The position numbers and the translations under genes were made by a program. The notes below the pieces were generated by a model. It was not told the origin of the DNA. It searched no databases and saw nothing but the letters and a program-made list of their open reading frames with translations. A stretch of 64,000 nucleotides of DNA from Curvularia sp. ZM96 (taxonomy: Eukaryota > Ascomycota > Dothideomycetes > Pleosporales > Pleosporaceae), in contig JAJGBQ010000007.1 of NCBI GenBank assembly GCA_022457065.1, forward strand, positions 992,001 through 1,056,000, in the 5' to 3' direction. This document shows, piece after piece, positions 32,901 to 41,707 of the stretch. Each line of letters opens with the position of its first letter. The stretch's first letter is position 1.

Positions 32901-34824
32901 TTTGTCGCAGCCACATACTGATCGATTTGAACAGACCGACCTCATCCCCTCATGCAATCCCTTCTCATGGTACCATCGCCGTGATTATCCACTGTTTGGA
33001 AGCAGCGATAGATTTAATGCGTTGGCTAACATAATCGAATCGGAACGCTCTGTAGACGTGCATCGTCGCATCGCCAAAACTGCAGCATTCACCAGAGAGG
33101 GAAAGATCGCCCAAATAGAATGGAAAAAAGCAATCGAGCTTGTCGAAGCCACCGGCAAAGAAGACAGATTGAAGGACATATATTACCAATGTATCCAGTC
33201 CCTGACGGATATTCGCGTTCTACATTGCGAGCCTATGGTGCTTCAACTGGCCGAGAAATATCTGGCTTTGGATCCCACTAATGCCAAGATGCATGCATGC
33301 CTAGCGCTAGCCCGCTATCGACATCTTGAGGACAACAATGGCGCCATCGACGAATATCGGACTGCTCTATCACTAGAGCCCCGAGACAACTCAATCCTGA
33401 TAGCATTGATCGGTGCCTTGTGGGACCAACGTGATACGAATGGAATCTTGGAGCTGTTCGAAAACGGAGACAGTGATATCACCAATTATCGACTACGTGC
33501 TTGCATGGATAGAGACTGGTACCACGACATTCTAGCACTAGCAGCAAGAGACTTAGGGAAGATAGAATATCTGGTCAAGTGTTACGAAACTGCAATCTCA
33601 CGGCCTTGGACGAAGCCGCCAGTTGGGAAAGAATATGATTCACAAAAGGATGACAGCTGGAGAACGTACGGAGAAGCCTTTGGTCGCTTAAATCGCAAGG
33701 AACTTTATGCGGAGGGTACCGCACTTCTCACATGCCGATTAGCTGATCTTCACGGCCGGTATCGAGGGGACTCCAGAGCAGCCCTCGACTTGTGGACAAC
33801 GGTCTTTCTCAAGCAATCCGAGATATTCGGACTGGCTAAATTGGACTCTGGATACAGCATGGACACCGTCCCCAAGCTTGTGGACACGTTCGCTGAATTG
33901 CTTTACGAGGATGCGCTCAAGTCGGACGGCTCCGTGAATGAAGAATCACTCAGGTCGCTGGAGCGGCTACGTAAGCGGCATGATTGGTTCCGCGAACAAG
34001 ACAGCTATGGAGCATCTCTCACTAATCAGCGAAACTTGAATCTGTTTCTGGCCAAACTGTACAGTCGAACAGGAAGAGATGCGGAGGCAAAAGAGCTGCT
34101 AAGAGAACAGTTTGAGCGAGGTATCGAGCTGCTCAATGATGATGTCGATTGGAACGATATCTCTGGTTACCATGTTCTCTCCAAGATACTGTTCACCTGT
34201 GGTCAGAAAGAGAATGCCTCGATCGCACAGTCCCTCCGTCGCTACATTCGATACCAGCCGGAAGAGGACGAAATCTTCGATGGAAGCGAAACAAGCGTGA
34301 GCAGTCTCAGCCTTTCTAGGATTGACAAGAAAAGCGCCGAAAAACCACAAGGCCCATCCGAAGATGGCGGCAAAGAAGATGGCAAAGAAGATGGCAAAGA
34401 AGATGGCAAAGAAGATGGCGAAGAAGATAGTGAAGAAGATAGTGAAGAAGATAGTGAAGAAGAGTTCCCATTCGGAATAGTTCAACGCGATGGCGGGAGA
34501 AGCTCTGGATTCGAATGCTCTATGCTATACGACTGTCCCCATTTCTCGATTCTGACTACGAATTCGCCATTTTTCGTCTGTATGACCTGCGTTGAGGTCC
34601 AGTTTTGCGAAGGCTGCTATGCGAGGCATACTGGAGTCGGTAAAAGCACCGCTACATTGACGGGCCAACCATGCGCAGAAGAGAACAAGTATATTTCAAT
34701 ATGCAGCCCAAGACACGAGCATATCAAAGTCCCAATCGATGATTGGAGGCTAAAAGATGATGTTATGACGATTGCAGGCAAAGAAATACCAGTTCGACAA
34801 TGGCTAGAAACACTGCACCTTTAG
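29964..34824 (+). CDS. NLR-type protein: NWD N-terminal domain - NACHT - TPR-like - C-terminal zinc-binding module
   Basis: Six exons, 29964-30311, 30367-30571, 30627-30776, 30833-30916, 30976-32879 and 32935-34824 (introns 55-59 nt), giving 1526 aa. Residues 1-260 match the N-terminal domain of NWD-type NACHT NTPases (LWMEATQRLNEEERKIL, ALPWSCVKFCLEMAGKD), split by four introns. NACHT follows, with Walker A GSPGCGKS (329-336) and Walker B YLVFDGIDEA (429-438). A winged-helix and acidic region (to about 730) and a helical TPR-like half (about 898-1340; YLALDPTNAKMHACLALARY, GAIDEYRTALSLEP) come next. An acidic repeat encoded at 34363-34464 precedes a cysteine-rich end with paired cysteines at about 1446/1449 and 1455/1458, like a ZZ-type zinc finger. 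The likely role is as an intracellular receptor-like switch; its trigger is unknown. Confidence 0.9.
34363..34464 (+). repeat. 12-bp coding minisatellite in the NACHT gene
   Basis: Units of GATGGCAAAGAA (one 15-bp variant, three exact, one changed) run from 34363, then three units of GATAGTGAAGAA to 34461. They encode Asp-Gly-Lys-Glu and Asp-Ser-Glu-Glu repeats that link the TPR-like part to the zinc-binding end. Units are nearly identical at DNA level, so length polymorphism is expected. Confidence 0.9.
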
Positions 34825-35124
34825 GCTTCGTCTTCACACCCGCTGAGTCGATTGTAGTACATTGATTCTCCTCACATCTTTGACATACTTTTTGTAGCAA
34901 ATACGAACTCAGGAATAATTGGGAGATAAATCTTCGAATCAAAAGCTATCGTGACTACAAGCTCTACTTATCCTTTGATCTCACCCTAGTCAACTTCATG
35001 TGATTAGAGCTCTGATCCCAAGTCAGATCTGTCAGCGATCCCGTGTGGGATCAGTCAATTCTGAGACACTTGTTCTCTCCTCAACTCACTCAGGCTACTA
35101 CAAACCCCTGATGTGTAAGCCGGC
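34825..35124. other. Convergent intergenic region
   Basis: The 300 bases between the 3' ends of the NACHT gene and the Fic gene. Nothing beyond expected terminators is seen. Confidence 0.5.
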
Positions 35125-36156
35125 TTAACTATTGATGCGACCCTCTAATGCCGCAATCTGCGAACGTACGAGATCCTGGCACATTGGAAGAGGGTTTCTA
35201 GCCCTTATTGACAGGTCGATGTTCTGCAGGTATTGCTCCCTTGAAAGCCCCTTTGAGCATATAATGGGAAGCATCCCGTTCTTGGCGACGTATGTGGCGA
35301 AGAGGATGCGTGAAGTTCTTCCGTTACCGTCATTAAACGGATGTATGCACACGAAGTACAGACTATCCCATGCTGCTTTAAGTAGAGGGTGGACTTCAGA
35401 ATCCTCCCCTACGAATTCCGACCACCGTTTGAGATTTTGGGCAACTTTCATAGGATAGGGGAAGATTGCCGAAGGATTTGAATGCACTTGGATTGGAACG
35501 GTTCGTAGCTCGCCGACCTTGAAGGGAACTTTCATCCCAAGGAATAGTATTCTTGAGATTTTCCGCATATCTTCAAGCAACTCTTGGGGCTTCAATGCCC
35601 GTTCTAGGTATCTGCTGGATAATGCCGCTTGTGTCGCGACAATGTTGTTGCGTAGCTCGAGATATTGCTCCGATTTGGCTGGATCACCATGGTCTAACTG
35701 TACTAACGTTTCTGCTGATGGTAGGCGTAGTTTCAATGCTTCTTCGAACACGTTCTCGCTCTGTGGATCTAGCTTTGATATGGCTGCCTCGATTCTTCTC
35801 GCCGTCGCTAACGACAGAGGATTCTTCTCGATCACGCAGCTTTTCCAAGAGAAGTTAACAAGAAGGTTACGGTAACATTTTGTAGGATCTTGCACGATGG
35901 TCAAAGCAGATCTCTCCTTGCCACCTAGGCGGGCTTTCTCCCGCAAGTTGTCTAATCTGCGCAACTCTTGCTCCAGTTCCTTTTGTGCCGCCATCCACGG
36001 CTTCTTGTTCCGGATGTTGTAGATAGAGTCCCAAACAGTTCCCGACTGTGCAAGTTTCTTCCACTCTGGTCCGTTCTTGATGAGACTGTCGAATCGTCCG
36101 TAATGTGTTTTTAGGAGTGCATTTCGTGCCGCGATGATTTTTTTCGTCCAGGGCAT
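35125..36156 (-). CDS. Fic-domain protein (putative AMP-transferase)
   Basis: A single-exon protein of 343 aa. I chose the ATG at 36156; the frame is open slightly further upstream but only from a GTG. The complete Fic motif HPFNDGNGRT lies at about 272-281: its histidine is the catalytic base, the Asp/Gly/Asn/Gly/Arg bind the nucleotide phosphates. An N-terminal inhibitory-helix motif of the form S-x-x-x-E is present (Ser106 to Glu110), but the position usually Gly or Asn is Lys. Fic enzymes usually transfer AMP from ATP to hydroxyl side chains of target proteins. The conserved ELRTVPIQVH and FPYPMKVAQNLKRW segments before the motif fit the family core. No signal peptide is seen. It is convergent with, and 300 bp from, the second NLR gene. 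Confidence 0.92.
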   Translation of the reverse strand: MPWTKKIIAARNALLKTHYGRFDSLIKNGPEWKKLAQSGTVWDSIYNIRNKKPWMAAQKELEQELRRLDNLREKARLGGKERSALTIVQDPTKCYRNLLVNFSWKSCVIEKNPLSLATARRIEAAISKLDPQSENVFEEALKLRLPSAETLVQLDHGDPAKSEQYLELRNNIVATQAALSSRYLERALKPQELLEDMRKISRILFLGMKVPFKVGELRTVPIQVHSNPSAIFPYPMKVAQNLKRWSEFVGEDSEVHPLLKAAWDSLYFVCIHPFNDGNGRTSRILFATYVAKNGMLPIICSKGLSREQYLQNIDLSIRARNPLPMCQDLVRSQIAALEGRINS

Positions 36157-36592
36157 CTTTGTTGCTTTTTTTTTCACGGCGTTGAAGTATTACTGTTTTA
36201 GCGTAGGTTAGGAGGAGTTTTTTTTTGGAGGTTACGAGCGTATGCATATGTTGTAATAGCAGCTACGCTTCTATGGTACTTGCATTCTTAACAATCAAGT
36301 CAACCGTGGTTCGTGAGTGTACCTCTCCCAGCACAAAGTCAAGGGCTTGCGCAATTCCAATTACTATAATCCAAAACTATTCGTTTGCTAGCACATCTTC
36401 TCCAAAATCAGATACGCCATCTATCATACGCATCAACAGCAATTTCCTCGCTCTACATTCCAAAACGCGCACTATCCAAACCCTCCACATGTTTGTCACA
36501 ATCTTCCAAAATCTTCTCACCCTAAAAATCTCCAAAAATCCTTTTACATCAGCAACCCACTCCCTCATGCACAAACTATCACTGATCCCCTC
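36157..36592. other. Intergenic
   Basis: The Fic gene's upstream region, including A/T homopolymers near its start, and the 3' flank of the next gene. Nothing recognised. Confidence 0.4.
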
Positions 36593-37615
36593 TCAACCTC
36601 TCCACCTCGCCTCCTCACACCTCCACCTCGCCTCCTCACACCTCCACCTCGCCTCTTCATACTCCTTCCTACGCATCTGCACCTCCATCCTCCTAACATT
36701 AAACTCATGCGTCGCCCTCTGCACCGCCAGTACCCTAGTCTCCATCTTCAAGTCCACCTCTAGATCCACACTCATGCGACCCTGCTGCTGCTCCAGCCCC
36801 GCATCTAGATATGCAACTGGAGCTTCAGCTTGCGAGAACTCATCTTTGAGGTGATTGAAGAGGGGCGTGAAGCTACTTTGGACGGGTGGAAGGGACGATT
36901 CGGCAGTAGGGGAGGGCGGGTGCGAGGTTTGGAGGGGAGGGAGGTGCGTGAGGCGTTTTTGCGTATGGGGGGTTGGCGGGGGAGCGACGATGAAGCGGGA
37001 AGGAGTGGCTTGGGGGATTTCATCTTCCGTGTCTTGGTATGGTGTAGATGTTGTGGCGGTCGGGCTGAGCATGTCGAAATCGTGCATTACGAGCGTTTGG
37101 TCTGGCTGTGCATTGGAATCTGCGTGGTTGATAGAGTCTGAAGCGGAGTTTGTGGCATTCCATTCGGATGACTCTTGTTCTTTGCTTGCTCGCAGGTTGA
37201 ATAGAAGAGGCTTCTCCTGTGTCGTTGAATAATATCTTTGATCAACTCCAGTGACACTTCTCTCTGATAAAGCAACGAAGCCTTGCAGTTCCAATACCCC
37301 GTTCATTTTTCTCGCACTCTCACACGCCTTTTCGACATCACCTACTTCCAAGACTGCAAAGGCACTCTTCTCCCTACCGCCATAGTTGCCTTCTCTTAAA
37401 CGCGCTTGATGGTAAGTGTTTAAGAGTCTATGCGCACGTTCGCGCTGCCCGACAGTTAGAGCAGAGAGGGAGTGTATGGCAGCTATTACATTGGGCGAAA
37501 GGCAGGAGAAAGGGATGCCAGCAATTAAAGAGGAAGGGAGAATCTCATTATCAGAGTTAGTACGAGGGATGGACCAGTTTGCCTGGATCGACTGAATGAC
37601 ATTTGTGGTGTCCAT
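36593..37615 (-). CDS. Hypothetical protein with C-terminal heptad repeat
   Basis: A single-exon protein of 340 aa starting at MDTTNVIQ (ATG at 37615); the frame extends upstream without a better ATG. The first 120 residues are mixed helical sequence (LTVGQRERAHRLLNTYHQAR, GGREKSAFAVLEVGDVEKA) and look like a folded domain. Residues 150-280 are low-complexity, rich in Pro/Ser/Thr. The last 60 residues form a charged helix (EFNVRRMEVQMRRKEYEEA) ending in nearly three copies of a seven-residue unit, EEARWRC. No known family is recognised. Gene-like features are the length, the ordered change from folded to linker to coiled-coil composition, and an A/C-rich leader. Confidence 0.6.
   Translation of the reverse strand: MDTTNVIQSIQANWSIPRTNSDNEILPSSLIAGIPFSCLSPNVIAAIHSLSALTVGQRERAHRLLNTYHQARLREGNYGGREKSAFAVLEVGDVEKACESARKMNGVLELQGFVALSERSVTGVDQRYYSTTQEKPLLFNLRASKEQESSEWNATNSASDSINHADSNAQPDQTLVMHDFDMLSPTATTSTPYQDTEDEIPQATPSRFIVAPPPTPHTQKRLTHLPPLQTSHPPSPTAESSLPPVQSSFTPLFNHLKDEFSQAEAPVAYLDAGLEQQQGRMSVDLEVDLKMETRVLAVQRATHEFNVRRMEVQMRRKEYEEARWRCEEARWRCEEARWRG
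36599..36660 (-). repeat. 21-bp coding tandem repeat
   Basis: Nearly three copies of a 21-bp unit (CCTCCACCTCGCCTCCTCAC on the plus strand) encode the repeated EEARWRC heptads at the end of the hypothetical protein. The first two copies are identical. Confidence 0.9.
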
Positions 37616-38072
37616 GGTGGAAAGCTGTGTGAGTTTGAATAACGAAGTTTGAAAGTTCTGCAGAGGTGTTGTTGTATAACAAAGAAACAGCAGGATGGGG
37701 GGCCGTGTGCAAAGCACATGCTTTGTTCCTGTCCGGACTGGGAGGTGTCGAAATCTGCTTTGTTTCGACCTCACGGAAACGTCCTAAAGCTGTGCTTGAC
37801 AGAGCCAAAACATTGAGCACAAAATGGGCAGTGCTGAACATCAAGGAAGAAAAATGAAAGTTATGCCAAAGATAGTCATATGAATCTTGGTGACGTACAT
37901 TTCTATTCGAGAAGACGAAAAATTGATAGCTAGTAGATGCATTCTAAACCATCTATTCTAAGGTATGAACCTGGTTAGCAGGTGGCAGTAGACACCACGG
38001 CGAGGGCTGGGCGACAAAGCGCAAGGTCGCAAGAGTTGGACCCAGTGGAAAAGACGACACATGGAAGCTGTA
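37616..38072. other. Intergenic
   Basis: The promoter of the heptad-repeat gene and the 3' flank of the CCCH gene. Nothing recognised. Confidence 0.4.
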
Positions 38073-40788
38073 CTAGTTGAGCCATGCAGCCGACTTTGGT
38101 GGGTCGTGCTTGTACCCACAGCGGGGATTTGTACAGCCAGCCGGACCTTTTTGCCACCTGCAAAGCGTATCTGATGCAGAAGCAGGGGCTGGTTTGTTGT
38201 TAGTCTTACCAGCGACCCGGATGAGCTCATCGAGATGTTGCAGGTTGGACTCTAAACAAGGTTGTTTCTTCTGTAGTGATGAAGCATATTGTGAACTATC
38301 GTTTGAAACGCCACCATGCGCGATGAAGAGCGGGTCATGGCTCTTACTAGTCTTACCAGCGATCCGGATAATCTCATCCAGATGTTGTAAGTTCGAATGC
38401 AAGTCAGATTGTTTCTTCTGATGTGATAAAGCATGCTGTGATCCATCATTCGAAATGCCACCTTGCGTAATGAAGAGTGGGTCGTGGCTGTTATTACAAG
38501 TCTGATCTGTGAACCTACAAGTCCCTCTCATAAAGTATGAGCAGGGTGTATGTGCGTACTTGCAGTTCCGGCCGTCATCGCACATGTTGTTCAAGTTTTT
38601 TCGACAAGCCCGCTTCTTTCGATGGCTCAACTGGTTCAGTTCTTGGCCCAAGCCTGGTTGAGCAGCTAGTGGACTGACGAGACTGCCGTCGTTCTGTAAC
38701 CCAAAAGCATGAGTATATGGAACGGGAGCATCTGATTTACCATGTTGGGTTTTACCGCGAGTAAACAAGGCTTTCGGTGCTTTGGGCGCAGATGAAGGCG
38801 CCCAGCTGGTCTGCATTGACGGTTGAGTGTTATAAACTTGGCGCTCCTGCATCATGGAGTCTGGATCTGCGTGTAAGACGTTATTGGTAGCGACCTTGTC
38901 TACAAAAGGGCTCTGATTGGGTAAGGGTTGAAGATTAGACTTCTCAAGAAAGAAAGGGTCGTGACTTCGATAGCATTTCTCGCCATGGTTACAATTATCA
39001 CTTAACCAGCGACGGCAAGCCTCATGAGGAAAGCGGCATTGCTTGCCGTGTCTACATCTACCCAGCTTGAAGTCACGGCAAGCCTCTCTGAAAACCTTAT
39101 GCGGGCCTAGATGGGATTGTGGAGCCACGTCGTTGGTCGTGTTCTTTTCGAATCGGTTAAGTTGCCCTACCATCCGTAAGTTTGGACGTGAAACGCTGCT
39201 AAAGTTAGTCTTTATTGGCGGGTCAATGTCCATCGCACTGTCATCCAATTTACAGTCACCAACAACCTCCATGGCCATTGGGAGATCCTGACGTATCGCG
39301 GGCGTGGTAAGCTGCTGGAGAGCATATGGCTTATCGTTCGCATGGCGAGCTGTCAGCGTACTGGAAATGGTATCCGAAGAAGTTGGAGGTCCAGGGAAGC
39401 TATTATTAGTAGTCGGATTACTGCAGTCAGATACACCAATCGACACGTCCATTCGATCAGTTACTTGTGCCATCAGCCGGGCAGCGTTTGCCTCGATGGA
39501 AGCACTTCTTTCTCGCTCGGCGGTAAGAGCAGCATTGAGTCGTTCGATTTTGTTGTTCTGATGCACCTCTTTGACAGCGCTTCTTTTTTGCTCAGCACTG
39601 AGAGCAGCATTGAGTCGATCGACCTCGCTTTTTAGTTCAGTGATCTGGTTGTGGTGCTCTTTTTCGAGTTCAGCTGCTGTGGCCCAAGTCTTCTCCTTCA
39701 ACTTGTGCTTGGCAGTCTGCTCTGCCGTAGCTAGCTCTAGCGTCTTGACAAGGTTGGTCAACCGTGCCTGTTCTGCCATAGCTTGTTCAAGCTGCTCTTT
39801 TAAGAGATCAAGTCGGCCCTTCCGTTGTTCGGCCAGAAGATTAATTGAGGTTATCCGTTCTTCCAATAGATTTATTTGCTTTGTTCGTTGTTCTTCAGTG
39901 TTCGCTGCTAGCGTTGTACTAGCGCCACTCTGAACTAACGGGCTCGATTCAGCCTTACCGGGACTTCTCTCGGTCTGCTGTTGAAGTTTATCAATGACAG
40001 GCGCTGTCAGACGCGTCGGGGCCTCGACAAAAGGGGGTGGGAGGTTAAGCCAGCTCTCCATATCGGAGATATGGTCCGAGAGATCGCTGAGAAAGTGGCT
40101 CTGCTTGGGATTCGCGACAAATTTCCGCAACATGGGGATGCATGCTTTGGGTAATGGCGTGTATGGGATGATAGTGCGCCATCTAGGGCTTGCAAAGAGA
40201 GTCACGTGTAGGCTGGCAACACAATTACGTATAGAGGTTACGAAATCAAGGTCAGCTTGACGGCCACTACTCAGGATGTTCTGGATGAGCAGCAGGTCCT
40301 CTTGGACGGTTTCGTAGTATTTGATAAACTCCTTGACAGTTGCGATTTTGTCCTTCTTGGACCGGAGCGCGAGACCCGCCAAACGGGGAATCATGTGACG
40401 AGCCGCTATGTCTTGTCTAAATGAGCCCTTGGAATAAGCGTGCGCGAACATGCAGGTGAGATCCTGTCGATAGTCTTCTTCGACGTGCCAGGGATAGCTG
40501 GCCATACCAGCTGCGTGTATGCGCTGCATATGTGCACCAAAACACATATGAGCCATGTACTAGAGGTTCTGTTAGAAAACTAGGGAGCACGATTGTGCCG
40601 CGTACCTTCGGGTTGTAACTATCGCTGTTACGGCATATTTTCTTTGCGGAAGATGGTACAGGGATATCGTTGCCGGTCTGTAAGATATTCTAGTTAGTCA
40701 AAAGTTGATTAGCGGCATTGTGCTATGGGCAGCATACTGGACCGGAATCATCGGCAGCAGCAATTAACTTTCTCTTAGTGCCAGCCAT
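38073..40788 (-). CDS. CCCH zinc-finger protein with coiled coil and internal duplication
   Basis: Three exons, 40788-40738, 40677-40606 and 40559-38073, with introns of 60 and 46 nt, all phase 0, giving 869 aa. The N-terminus has a short KRK basic patch. Residues about 45-220 form a helical domain of unknown type. A long coiled coil follows (about 265-420; EEQRTKQINLLEERITSINL and similar). Five CCCH fingers come next: two adjacent ones near the middle (CRDFKLGRCRHGKQCRFPH and CRRWLSDNCNHGEKC), two in the C-terminal third (CRKNLNNMCDDGRNC and CSYFMRGTCRFTDQTC) and one at the end with C-x8-C-x4-C-x3-H spacing. Such fingers usually bind RNA. Residues 732-829 are a tandem duplication. Orthology to a named yeast protein was not recognised. 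Confidence 0.85.
38196..38489 (-). repeat. 147-bp coding tandem duplication in the CCCH gene
   Basis: Copies at 38343-38489 and 38196-38342 each encode 49 residues beginning SHDPLFI and ending IAGKT or VAGKT. By eye, 35 of 49 residues are identical. The first copy follows directly on the finger ending CNNSH, so the duplication re-creates the end of a finger without its cysteines. Confidence 0.85.
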
Positions 40789-41707
40789 GGAGAGTGCATA
40801 GGTTTGGTACTGATCAACCTTTCCTTGGCACTGAGCCGTGAGGAAAGGCATATCAAGCGTTTCGGTATGTCTATCGGGGAATATGGTCCAGTTGGTGGTT
40901 TGGAGAGCAGCATGGAGTGGATGCAAAGGACAAGGACTTGGCTGGTATTTGGAGAGTAGTAACTGCAGCTGGCTGAAAGAAAGAGGGACCGGCTTGAGGA
41001 CAAGTCTGTGCGGGAACACTGTGCGAGACGGGGATCAAAGAATGGCGCATGGACGACCAAGACAAGGGCTGGAAGAAGAGAGAGCAGAACATTGCGATTG
41101 GCGTGCAGGTGTTGGTTTGCACAGTGTTAACAGGAGCAAAAGGCGAGTGTGAAAGCGCACTCTTCACGGACATGGCCATGCAGAAGCGCATACGTGAATG
41201 AATCGGTCGCAAGTGCCGAATAGCGCGTGCAGGGGACCATGGCACGCCTGTCGAGGCGAGGTTCGTTACGACGACAAAGCCTGCAAGAAGCTTTATGGAA
41301 GATGCAGGCCCTGCAACGATCGGCGGCGCAGCGCACAAGAAGTTTGCCGAGTCGTGCAGAGGAGCAAGAAGCAGCTAAGGCGCGTCCATCCCAGGGAGGG
41401 TAGCATAGCGACCGTTGGAGAGTCGATAGCCGAGTCTATACAGGCGGGCCGGAGACACAAAACGGCAAAACGAACGAGGGGAAGCCAGAGAGGGGCGGAC
41501 AGGGTCGGAAAAGGGGGCGGCGGACTGTCAGTGGGCGGCGGCGGCACGGGACAAGCAGCTAGCGCCGAGGATGGGGAGAGGTAGTGCAGAGGGCCAGGCG
41601 TGTGCGACCGGGATGGGGCCTCTGTCTCAGTCGCTCCCAGGCGGCTGTTATTGTCGCTGTCGTCGTTGTCGAGGCTGTTGTTGTGACATGCTCTGTTCAT
41701 CGCAAAC
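40789..41707. promoter_or_regulatory. Divergent CCCH / Zn2Cys6 promoter region
   Basis: The 0.9 kb between the start codons of the CCCH gene and the transcription factor. Frames on both strands are open for 100-300 codons, but this reflects high GC, not proteins with features. G-rich tracts occur on the plus strand near 41490-41580. Confidence 0.4.

Noticed and set aside
35125..36177. Earlier start for the Fic protein at a GTG (36177)
   Set aside because: The first ATG is at 36156; the seven extra codons come from an A-rich tract with no support for non-AUG initiation.
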